From JAWLBY01 sp041687455 (GTDB lineage: Bacteria > Pseudomonadota > Gammaproteobacteria > Xanthomonadales > Xanthomonadaceae), in assembly GCA_041687455.1 (NCBI GenBank), contig JAWLBY010000002.1:281968-345967 (forward strand): a DNA stretch of 64,000 nt. The letters are read 5' to 3'. Below the pieces are notes generated by a model that saw only the letters and a program-made list of their open reading frames with translations, did no database searches and had not been told where the DNA came from. Shown here in pieces: positions 45,671 to 54,400 of the stretch (within the stretch, counting starts at the first letter, position 1; every line of letters starts with the position of its first letter). The translations under genes and the position numbers were made by a program.

Positions 45671-47200
45671 TCAGCCTGCGAAAGCGTCCCAGTCGGCCAG
45701 CAGCAGGTCGACCAGCGCCGGGTCGAACTTGCGGCCGCGCTCGCTGGTGAAATGCGCGCGGATCTCATCCGTCGACCACGGGCCGCGCCAGGCGCGCTCG
45801 CTCGACAACGCATCCAGCACGTCGGCGATCGCGCCGATCCTGCCGGCAAGCGGGATGTGGTCGCCGGCCAGCCCCCGCGGGTAGCCGCTGCCGTCCCAGT
45901 TCTCGTGATGGGTGAGCGCGATCTCGGCAGCCAGCCGGACCATCGGATGGCGCGATCCGGCCAGCATCTGCGCGCCGATCTCGGCATGCTGGCGGACCAG
46001 TGCGAGTTCGTCTTGGTCGAGCGGCCCGGGCTTTTCGACGATGTCGAGCGGCAATCGCAGCTTGCCGACGTCGTGCAGCGGCGCCGCGAAGCGCAGTGCC
46101 GCGGCGGTGCGTGCGTCGAGACCGAGCCGGCACGCCAGTTCGTGCGCGATCGAGCCGACCCGGGCGATCCGTCGCGCCCGGTCGGCCGAGCGCGTCTCTG
46201 CAGCACCGGCCAGCAGGCACACCATCTCGAGCTGGGACTCGCTGAGCTCCTGGTTCAGATGCAGGTTCTCGAATGCGATCGATACGTTGGTGCAGAACAG
46301 CTCGACCAGCTTGAAGTCATCCGGCTGCAGGTTCCACGCCTCGCCGACATACAGCAGGCTCTCGCCGTGGTGGCTGTCCTTGAAGTGCAGCACGTAGTGG
46401 TCGTCGCGGAACAGGTGCTGCTTGCTGCGCCACGCTTCGTGCAGCGAAGTGACCAGTTTCGACGGCAACGTCCGTTCGGCTGCGTCATGCGCGAAGCGTT
46501 CGAATTCGCCGGTCGCGGCGGTGATCTCGAAGCGGTCCGGCAGGGAATCGGCCGCGCTGCGGTCGGGCGGCTGGACCCGGCAATACAGGGTGCCGCACTC
46601 GAGCCCGGCCAGGTGGGTGAGCTGGAACAGCACCGCCGACGCGAACTCGGCGCTCTCCTGATGCGAGAACACCTGCGCCGACGCCTGGATCACCCGCTCC
46701 AGTCCCTGGCGTGCGCGTTCGATCGTGATGATGTCGCGGTATCCACGCAGCGCGACACGGACCGTGCCGCTGAGTTTCTGCGTGGTCAGCTCGGTCTTTT
46801 CCTTGTAGTCGTTGATGTCGTAGTCGTTGGTGACGCGCGCTTCAGGCGCCTGGCCCGGCTGGCCGGTGCGCAGCACGATCCGGACGAAGTGGTTGCACAG
46901 TTCCTCGCGGGTGAAGCGGACCACGTCGAGTCCGGCGTGGTCGGATTCCATGACGACGTCGAGAAGGACCAGCGCGATATCGGCGTTCGCCTGCAGCATG
47001 TCCATGCCTTCCTTGCCGGAGTAGGCCGACAGGAACTGCAGCGGGCGGTTCTCGAAGCGGAAGTTCGACAGCACCAGGCGGGTCACCGCGTGCACTTCCG
47101 GCTCGTCGTCGACGATCAGTACCTTCCACGGGGCGCCGACGGCCGGCTCCGGGGCCAGGCCGACGTCGTCGAAGACCAGCGCTGCATCGTCGTCGTTCAA
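45671..47200 (-). CDS. Response regulator with DUF3369 and HD-GYP domains
   Basis: A 509-residue cytoplasmic protein. The receiver (about 25-145) has VDDEPEVH and the phosphoacceptor Asp in LVLLDVVMES. The middle (about 150-310) matches DUF3369. The C-terminal HD-GYP domain (about 330-509) is complete, with LHDVGKLRLP and HHENWDGSGYP, the metal ligands of c-di-GMP phosphodiesterases, so it should hydrolyse c-di-GMP. The start is taken as TTG at 47200, which has GGGGGA seven bases upstream; another TTG at 47233 is possible. The arrangement is common in xanthomonads. Confidence 0.88.
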   Translation of the reverse strand: MNDDDAALVFDDVGLAPEPAVGAPWKVLIVDDEPEVHAVTRLVLSNFRFENRPLQFLSAYSGKEGMDMLQANADIALVLLDVVMESDHAGLDVVRFTREELCNHFVRIVLRTGQPGQAPEARVTNDYDINDYKEKTELTTQKLSGTVRVALRGYRDIITIERARQGLERVIQASAQVFSHQESAEFASAVLFQLTHLAGLECGTLYCRVQPPDRSAADSLPDRFEITAATGEFERFAHDAAERTLPSKLVTSLHEAWRSKQHLFRDDHYVLHFKDSHHGESLLYVGEAWNLQPDDFKLVELFCTNVSIAFENLHLNQELSESQLEMVCLLAGAAETRSADRARRIARVGSIAHELACRLGLDARTAAALRFAAPLHDVGKLRLPLDIVEKPGPLDQDELALVRQHAEIGAQMLAGSRHPMVRLAAEIALTHHENWDGSGYPRGLAGDHIPLAGRIGAIADVLDALSSERAWRGPWSTDEIRAHFTSERGRKFDPALVDLLLADWDAFAG

Positions 47201-47257
47201 GCGCGCATCCCCCAGATTCGCGGATCGTTGCAAGGTGCGCCCGCCGGACGGCCTTGG

Positions 47258-48499
47258 TCAAGCGTCGCGGGCGGGTCGGCCGAACCAGCGGTCGGGCGAA
47301 AACCGCCGATGGCTGCGGTGCAGCGCGCGGGCCACGCCTGCCTCGTCGGCATGCTGCGGGTACGGCCAGTCGGCCGCCACGACGGTGCCGCCGGAATGCC
47401 CGGCGAGTCCGTTCTCGCAGGCGAAGTAGCCATGGTTGACCAGCACCTCGAACTCGGCCGCGTCGAAGCGGTCGAGGTCGGTACGCACCCGGGCCAGCAC
47501 ATCACGGATCAGGCCAGGGCTGTAGCCGTGCGCTCCGGCATCGCTGCGATCGGTCAGGTTCCAGTAGGCGCCGTCGATCCCACGTGCCAGCGTCGTGAAC
47601 AGCAGGCGCTTGCGCAGTGCGGCGGCCTGGTTGCCGATCACCTGGGTGTAGCGCAGCAGGCGCCGCAAGTAATGGCGACCGGGGGTGAACGCGAACGGCG
47701 CACCGGCATCGGAGACGAGGATCTCGCGGTAATGGCGCAGTGCCGGTTCCAGCCCGAGATTGTCGTAGACGCCGCCATCGGTCAGTTCGACCGCGCCGCG
47801 CAATGCGTCGGCATCGGCACCTCGATAGCTGCCGCGACGGAAGTCGGCGGAGCCGGCATCGATCGACAGCGGTCCGAACACCGGTGGGAAACTCGATGAC
47901 GCTGCCACCGCGAGTGCCAGCGGAATGTCGCGGTGTTCGCGCAGATAGCCGGCGAGGTAGTCGCCGACCCGCTGCCGCGAGAACTCCCAGTTGACGCCGA
48001 AGGTCAGGTCGGTCGCGCAGAACACGAAACGCGGCTGGCTTGGCAGGTCCGCCAGCGTGCGTTCGCCGAGAAATCTCCGGTAGGCCTGCTGCAGGCGATC
48101 GACGCGCGCACGCGGGGCGAGCCAGTTCCGCCACAGTGTCTTCAGCACCGCGCCGGTTCGGATGTCTCGGCTCACGACACTGCGGAACGGCTCGACCACA
48201 TCGTTGCGGAAGTCGCTTCGGTCGGTCCAGTCGGCGAACGACTCGCCTTCGCGTCGCAAGTCGAGGTAACGACAGGCGAGCCAGGACGACACGATGCTGC
48301 CGCCCGACACGGCACTGAACAATTCGACGCCGCGCAGCAGGCCGCGCTCGGACAACCGCAGCAAGGCGCCCAGATGAAACAGCGCTGCGCGATAGCCGCC
48401 GCCGGACAGGCACAAGGCTCGCCCGCGCTGGCGCGAGGACGGACTGGCCTGGCGCTCTTCGTGCGCGGTCTGCAGACGGTCGATGTCGGTGTGGTCCAT
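47258..48499 (-). CDS. Patatin-like phospholipase
   Basis: A 413-residue lipid acyl hydrolase. The glycine-rich oxyanion motif is CLSGGGYRAALFHLG, the nucleophile Ser is in FSAVSGGSIVSSW, and the dyad Asp is in LTDGGVYDNLG. No signal peptide is seen, so it may act in the cytosol or at the membrane face, or be an effector. The start is taken as the ATG at 48499; it lacks a good ribosome site, and the frame stays open to 48679. It faces away from the GNAT gene. Confidence 0.85.
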   Translation of the reverse strand: MDHTDIDRLQTAHEERQASPSSRQRGRALCLSGGGYRAALFHLGALLRLSERGLLRGVELFSAVSGGSIVSSWLACRYLDLRREGESFADWTDRSDFRNDVVEPFRSVVSRDIRTGAVLKTLWRNWLAPRARVDRLQQAYRRFLGERTLADLPSQPRFVFCATDLTFGVNWEFSRQRVGDYLAGYLREHRDIPLALAVAASSSFPPVFGPLSIDAGSADFRRGSYRGADADALRGAVELTDGGVYDNLGLEPALRHYREILVSDAGAPFAFTPGRHYLRRLLRYTQVIGNQAAALRKRLLFTTLARGIDGAYWNLTDRSDAGAHGYSPGLIRDVLARVRTDLDRFDAAEFEVLVNHGYFACENGLAGHSGGTVVAADWPYPQHADEAGVARALHRSHRRFSPDRWFGRPARDA

Positions 48500-48789
48500 C
48501 AATGCCGGGATCGCGGAGTCGTCGAAGCCGATCTTAGCCCGAACCCTTCGAGAAGCTGCTTCCTGTCCACACGCTGCAGATTGCTTTGCGCCATCATCAC
48601 GGCGACGCGTGAATGATCGGTCCGGCAATGCGGTTCCTGGTCTGCCGCATTGCGGCCTGATGCTGACGCTCTGCGTCACTTGCTGCTGCGATGTTGATTG
48701 CGCTCAAGGTCGGTTTGCCGCAGGTGCATCACGGTAACGCGCCGATGTGCTAGCGTCTGCAGCCCTTGCGGAGGATGCGCTTGATCTCG

Positions 48790-49320
48790 ATGTCCGAGGT
48801 GGCCCGCGAATCACCGTTCCTCGTGCCGGACCGGCCGGAAGACGAGTCGTTCCTGTTCGATCTGTACGCGCAGACGCGCAGCGAAGAAGTGGCCGGCTGG
48901 GGTTGGAGCGACGCGCAGCAGCGAGATTTCCTGCAGATGCAGTTCCGCATCCAGCGGCAAGGCTACGCGCTGCAGTATCCGTCCGCGTCCTGGTGGATCG
49001 TGCGTCACCGCGGCGCATCGGTCGGTCGGTTGGTCGTCGATCGCTCTATCGATGCACTGCGGCTGGTCGATGTCGCCGTGCTGACGGAGTGGCGCGGGCA
49101 GGGGCTGGGTACGTGGCTGGTTCGGAACTTGCAGGCGGAGGCGGCCCGGGAGCGGAAGCCGCTGAGACTCAGCGTCGCTGTCGACAATCCGGCACAGCGG
49201 CTGTATCAGCGGCTCGGATTCCAGGTCGACCGCGGCAGCGCGACGCATGTCGCAATGCTCTGGTGCGCCACGGCCGGCGCGCCGATCGATGAAGCAGGTG
49301 AAGCATGCGTGAGCCGATGA
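48790..49320 (+). CDS. GNAT-family N-acetyltransferase
   Basis: An acetyltransferase of 176 residues. The acetyl-CoA binding region is DVAVLTEWRGQGLGTWLVRN, followed by LSVAVDNPAQRLYQRLGF. The start may be ATG 48790, or ATG 48775 with GGAGG directly before it. It overlaps the next small gene and opens an operon with three tail-collar genes and a giant surface protein. Substrate unknown; modification of one of the partner proteins is a possibility. Confidence 0.85.
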   Translation: MSEVARESPFLVPDRPEDESFLFDLYAQTRSEEVAGWGWSDAQQRDFLQMQFRIQRQGYALQYPSASWWIVRHRGASVGRLVVDRSIDALRLVDVAVLTEWRGQGLGTWLVRNLQAEAARERKPLRLSVAVDNPAQRLYQRLGFQVDRGSATHVAMLWCATAGAPIDEAGEACVSR

Positions 49321-49616
49321 CACCCGATCTGTTCCGGCCGCATCTGCGGACGCGCTTCCGCGCGCTGCTGGAGCAACACTCGCCGATCGAACTCGAATTG
49401 CTGGACGTGGCCGACCATGGTTCCACTGATGCGCACGTACAGTTCGCGATCGAATTCGCTGGCCCGGCCGATGCACCCTTGACGCAGGGCCTGTTCCGGC
49501 TGGCGCACGATGCGCTCGGCGAGCAGGTGCTGTTGCTGGTGCCGGTTGCGCGCGACGCCGAGGTCATTCGCTACGAGGCGGTGTTCAACAGCGTTCGTCC
49601 GGCGCCGGAAGGCTGA
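49305..49616 (+). CDS. Small DUF6916-like protein
   Basis: A 103-residue protein, MREPMTPDLFRPHLRTRFRA onwards, with a single alpha/beta domain ending in an RYEAVFNSV strand. It resembles DUF6916-type proteins that occur beside tail-collar genes; this family call is from memory of context and is tentative. No signal peptide. It overlaps the GNAT gene by 16 bases and precedes the first collar gene by 107 bases. Confidence 0.65.
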   Translation: MREPMTPDLFRPHLRTRFRALLEQHSPIELELLDVADHGSTDAHVQFAIEFAGPADAPLTQGLFRLAHDALGEQVLLLVPVARDAEVIRYEAVFNSVRPAPEG

Positions 49617-49723
49617 GTGATTCCGGTCGTCCGGCGTTCGGGCCGGTCGGACGACGGTGTGATGCCAGGCTCGAGCGTTTCCCTGAAAGCGACAACAACC
49701 AACAACAATTCGGGAGGGGAAGA

Positions 49724-50239
49724 ATGAGTGAAGCCTATCTGGGAGAGATCCGGCTGTTCGCCGGCAACTACGCGCCGCAGGGATGGGCGACGTGCGACGG
49801 GCAGATGCTGTCGATCGCCGAGTTCGATGCGCTGTTCGCGCTGATCGGAACGAGCTATGGCGGTGACGGACAGACCACCTTCGCCTTGCCTGACCTGCGT
49901 GGACGGCTGCCGGTCAACCAGGGCACCAACCCGGCGACCGGCACGAACTATCCGCTGGCGCAGGCAGTCGGCACCGAAACGGTTGCGCTGATCGAGCCAC
50001 AGATGCCGGTGCACAGCCATCCGGCCAATGCCAGTGCGACCGCGAATGCCGAAAGCCCGACCAATGCGGTCTGGGCCGGCGATGCGCTGAATCGCTTCAG
50101 CACCGCCGCGCCGACGACGTCGATGCGGCCGGACTGCATCGGTGCGGTGGGCGGCTCGCAGCCGCACGAAAACATGATGCCGTACCTGCCGTTGACGTTC
50201 ATCATCTCGCTGTACGGCGTCTTTCCGCCGCAGAACTGA
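49724..50239 (+). CDS. Tail-collar domain protein 1 (MdpB-like)
   Basis: A 171-residue protein with a phage tail-collar domain at its N-terminus (about 1-60): EIRLFAGNYAPQGWATCDGQ, then GTSYGGDGQTTFALPDLRGR. The C-terminus NMMPYLPLTFIISLYGVFPP is the matching end module. Such microcystin-dependent-protein-like collars are found in phage tail fibres and in bacterial operons of unknown role. A strong site (GGGAGGGGAAG) precedes the ATG. It is the first of three paralogues. Confidence 0.93.
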   Translation: MSEAYLGEIRLFAGNYAPQGWATCDGQMLSIAEFDALFALIGTSYGGDGQTTFALPDLRGRLPVNQGTNPATGTNYPLAQAVGTETVALIEPQMPVHSHPANASATANAESPTNAVWAGDALNRFSTAAPTTSMRPDCIGAVGGSQPHENMMPYLPLTFIISLYGVFPPQN

Positions 50240-50251
50240 GGGAGCACATCC

Positions 50252-50749
50252 ATGTCCGAACCGTTCCTGGCGGAAGTCCGTCTCTTTTCGTTCGCCTTTG
50301 CTCCGCGCGGCTGGGCTGTCTGTAACGGCCAGTTGCTGCCGATCAACCAGAACCAGGCGCTGTTCTCGCTGATCGGAAACACCTACGGTGGCGATGGCCG
50401 GACCACGTTCGCGCTGCCGGACCTGCGCGGCCGCACGCCGGTGCATTTCGGCAACGGCGTCACGCTCGGCCAATCGGCCGGCGAGGAGGGCCACGCGCTG
50501 GCGGTCGCCGAGTTGCCGATGCACAACCACCAGGCATCGGCGGGTACCGATGCCACGGCCCCGTCGCCGTCAGGCAATGTCTGGGGCACCGTTGCCGGGC
50601 AGTCGTTCTATGCCAATGCCGCCAGCGCGACGATGAGTGCGTCGGCGATCGGCACGGCCGGCCAGGGGCAGCCGCATTCAAACATGCAGCCGTCGCTGGT
50701 AATGAATTTCTGCATGGCCCTGCAGGGCCTCTATCCGTCCCGCAACTGA
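50252..50749 (+). CDS. Tail-collar domain protein 2 (MdpB-like)
   Basis: A 165-residue paralogue, with EVRLFSFAFAPRGWAVCNGQ, GNTYGGDGRTTFALPDLRGR and the end NMQPSLVMNFCMALQGLYPS. It starts 12 bases after the first copy, behind GGGAG. The central part (about 85-135) diverges most among the three, as expected if it carries specificity. Confidence 0.93.
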   Translation: MSEPFLAEVRLFSFAFAPRGWAVCNGQLLPINQNQALFSLIGNTYGGDGRTTFALPDLRGRTPVHFGNGVTLGQSAGEEGHALAVAELPMHNHQASAGTDATAPSPSGNVWGTVAGQSFYANAASATMSASAIGTAGQGQPHSNMQPSLVMNFCMALQGLYPSRN

Positions 50750-50769
50750 CCGAACGACTGGAGAGCATC

Positions 50770-51315
50770 ATGTCCGATCAATACATCGGCGAGATCCGCA
50801 TGTTCGGCGGAAACTTCGCCCCCAGGGGTTGGGCCTTCTGCAACGGCCAACTGATGGCGATCAGCCAGAACACCGCGCTGTTCTCGATTCTCGGCGTCAC
50901 CTATGGAGGCGACGGCAAGAGCACCTTCGCGTTGCCCGACCTGCAGGGCCGCGCGCCGATGCACCAGGGGGCCGGTCGCGGCCTGACGCCACGCATGCTC
51001 GGGCAGCGAGGTGGTGCGCCGAGCGTGACCCTGCTCGAGAGCCAGATGCCCAGACACAATCACGTGCCGCAGGCGGTTTCCGCCAACGGTGCGACCGGGC
51101 AGGGACCGGATGGCGCAGTCTGGGCGCAGGGGTGGACGGCGGGTCGCGGCGGGCAACAAAATCCCGCGCCGACCTGTGCCACCTCGGCGAGCACGCCAAT
51201 GGCGGCACAGGCACTGGGTCCCACCGGTGGCAGTCAGCCGCACAACAACATGCAGCCGTATCTCGGCGTGTCGTTCATCATTGCGCTGCAGGGAGATTTC
51301 CCTCCGCGCGGCTGA
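50770..51315 (+). CDS. Tail-collar domain protein 3 (MdpB-like)
   Basis: A 181-residue paralogue, with EIRMFGGNFAPRGWAFCNGQ, GVTYGGDGKSTFALPDLQGR and NNMQPYLGVSFIIALQGDFP. It starts 20 bases after copy 2, behind GGAG. Its central insert is the longest of the three. A terminator hairpin follows, before the surface-protein gene. Confidence 0.93.
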   Translation: MSDQYIGEIRMFGGNFAPRGWAFCNGQLMAISQNTALFSILGVTYGGDGKSTFALPDLQGRAPMHQGAGRGLTPRMLGQRGGAPSVTLLESQMPRHNHVPQAVSANGATGQGPDGAVWAQGWTAGRGGQQNPAPTCATSASTPMAAQALGPTGGSQPHNNMQPYLGVSFIIALQGDFPPRG

Positions 51316-51323
51316 TGCAGCAA

Positions 51324-51354
51324 GCCCCCGGGCAGTGTATGCCCGGGGCACTTT
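51324..51354 (+). terminator. Hairpin terminator after the collar genes
   Basis: GCCCCCGGGCA, five-base loop, TGCCCGGGGC (one-base bulge), then ACTTTCATCTT. It is partial, as the T-run is interrupted, so read-through into the surface-protein gene is possible. Confidence 0.55.
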
Positions 51355-51408
51355 CATCTTGATACCGACCATCCACTGGTTGTCGAGTTTTCGCAGGAGA
51401 TTCACCCA

Positions 51409-54400
51409 ATGTCGAATCCGGCCATTGCGACGCTGCTGTCGAAGCTCGTGCGCGAAGCGCTGCGCGCCACACTTGCGCTGGCTTGTCTGCTGCTGCTGCC
51501 TTCGATTGCATCGGCGGCAGAAACGCTGGATCAATCCAACACGGTAACGGCGCCGCAGTCCAACGACGAATTCACCTACGTCAGACCCGCCAACCGGATC
51601 GCCCAGACGTTCACCGCGGGCGGCACCAACAACCTGAGCAAGGTCCGCGTCTACGTCAAGCGGGTGGGCGGCACCGGCTCGCTGGTTGCCGCGATCTGCA
51701 CGAGCCTGCCCGGCGTCGGTACCCTGGCCGGCTGTCTCGGACAGGGAAGCATCGACATCAGCGGCATCGGCGCCGGTTACGGCTGGCACGACATCGCGAT
51801 GTCAAGCGCGATATCGGTTACCTCGGGTTCGACCTATTACCTTGTTCTTGCTCCTGATGCCGGCGCCAGTGGAGACTTCGATATCCGGTGGTGGATCACC
51901 GGCAGCAGCCCGTACGCGGGCGGCCGGCTCCATTACGAGGACGCGGACGCCTGGATGAGCGACGCTGCCGCGCCGGAGCAGGCGAATGAAGACGCCGTGT
52001 TCCAGACCTATCTCGGCACGCCGGTGAGCAGCAATGCCGACCTGTCGAACCTGGTGCTGTCGTCCGGCACGCTGAGCCCGGTGTTCGCAGCCGGCACGAC
52101 CAGCTACACGGCGAGCGTGTCGAATGCGACGACCTCGATCACGGTGACGCCGACCGTTTCCGATTCGAATGCGAGCGTGACCGTCAACGGCAGTGCCGTG
52201 ACCAGCGGCAATGCGTCCGGCGCGATTGCACTGACGGTCGGCAGCAACACGATCACGACGGTCGTGACTGCGCAGGATGGCGTCACGACGAAGACCTACA
52301 CGGTCACCGTGACGCGCGCGGCGAGCGCCAATGCCGACCTGTCCAGCCTCGTGCTGTCGTCCGGCACGCTGAGCCCGGTGTTCGCAGCCGGCACGACCAG
52401 CTACACGGCGAGCGTGTCGAATGCGACGACCTCGATCACGGTGACGCCGACCGTTTCCGATTCGAATGCGAGCGTGACCGTCAACGGCAGTGCCGTGACC
52501 AGCGGCAATGCGTCCGGCGCGATTGCACTGACGGTCGGCAGCAACACGATCACGACGGTCGTGACTGCGCAGGATGGCGTCACGACGAAGACCTACACGG
52601 TCACCGTGACGCGCGCGGCGAGCGCCAATGCCGACCTGTCCAGCCTCGTGCTGTCGTCCGGCACGCTGAGCCCGGTGTTCGCAGCCGGCACGACCAGCTA
52701 CACGGCGAGCGTGTCGAATGCGACGACCTCGATCACGGTGACGCCGACCGTTTCCGATTCGAATGCGAGCGTGACCGTCAACGGCAGTGCCGTGACCAGC
52801 GGCAATGCGTCCGGCGCGATTGCACTGACGGTCGGCAGCAACACGATCACGACGGTCGTGACTGCGCAGGATGGCGTCACGACGAAGACCTACACGGTCA
52901 CCGTGACGCGCGCGGCGAGCGCCAATGCCGACCTGTCCAGCCTCGTGCTGTCGTCCGGCACGCTGAGCCCGGTGTTCGCAGCCGGCACGACCAGCTACAC
53001 GGCGAGCGTGTCGAATGCGACGACCTCGATCACGGTGACGCCGACCGTTTCCGATTCGAATGCGAGCGTGACCGTCAACGGCAGTGCCGTGACCAGCGGC
53101 AATGCGTCCGGCGCGATTGCACTGACGGTCGGCAGCAACACGATCACGACGGTCGTGACTGCGCAGGATGGCGTCACGACGAAGACCTACACGGTCACCG
53201 TGACGCGCGCGGCGAGCGCCGATGCCGACCTGTCGAACCTGGTGCTGTCTTCCGGCACGCTGAGCCCGGCGTTCGCGGCCGGCACGACCGGCTACACCGC
53301 CGACGTCAGCAACGCGACCAGCTCGATCACGGTCACGCCGACCGTCGCCGATTCGAATGCGAGCGTGACCGTCAACGGCAGTGCCGTGACCAGCGGCAAT
53401 GCGTCCGGCGCGATCGCGCTGACGGTCGGCAGCAACACGATCACGACGGTCGTGACCGCGCAGGATGGCGTCACGACCAGGACCTACACGGTCACCGTGA
53501 CGCGGGCGGCGAGCAGCAACGCCGACCTGTCGAACCTGGTGCTGTCGTCCGGCACGCTGAGCCCGGCGTTCGCGGCCGGAACGACCAGCTACACGGCGAG
53601 CGTCTCGAATGCGACGACCTCGATCACGGTGACGCCGACCGTTGCCGATTCGACCGCGAGCGTGACCGTCAACGGCAGTGCCGTGACCAGCGGCAATGCG
53701 TCCGGCGCGATTGCACTGACGGTCGGCAGCAACACGATCACGACGGTCGTGACTGCGCAGGATGGCGTCACGACGAAGACCTACACGGTCACCGTGACGC
53801 GCGCGGCGAGCGCCAATGCCGACCTGTCCAGCCTCGTGCTGTCGTCCGGCACGCTGAGCCCGGTGTTCGCAGCCGGCACGACCAGCTACACGGCGAGCGT
53901 GTCGAATGCGACGACCTCGATCACGGTGACGCCGACCGTTTCCGATTCGAATGCGAGCGTGACCGTCAACGGCAGTGCCGTGACCAGCGGCAATGCGTCC
54001 GGCGCGATTGCACTGACGGTCGGCAGCAACACGATCACGACGGTCGTGACTGCGCAGGATGGCGTCACGACGAAGACCTACACGGTCACCGTGACGCGCG
54101 CGGCGAGCGCCGATGCCGACCTGTCGAACCTGGTGCTGTCTTCCGGCACGCTGAGCCCGGCGTTCGCGGCCGGCACGACCGGCTACACCGCCGACGTCAG
54201 CAACGCGACCAGCTCGATCACGGTCACGCCGACCGTCGCCGATTCGAATGCGAGCGTGACCGTCAACGGCAGTGCCGTGACCAGCGGCAATGCGTCCGGC
54301 GCGATCGCGCTGACGGTCGGCAGCAACACGATCACGACGGTCGTGACCGCGCAGGATGGCGTCACGACCAGGACCTACACGGTCACCGTGACGCGGGCGG

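Noticed and set aside
48680..48789. A flagellar-type promoter (TCAAG and GCCGAT elements) before the GNAT gene
   Set aside because: The two elements are about 32 bases apart, far from the spacing of about 11 bases that sigma-28 needs.
49305..51315. Prophage or contractile-injection remnant around the collar proteins
   Set aside because: There are no sheath, tube, baseplate, integrase, terminase or lysis genes, and the flanks are ordinary chromosomal genes.
52104..54365. Eight near-identical 60-residue antisense frames spaced 297 bases apart
   Set aside because: They simply mirror the coding repeats of the surface protein and have no ribosome sites.
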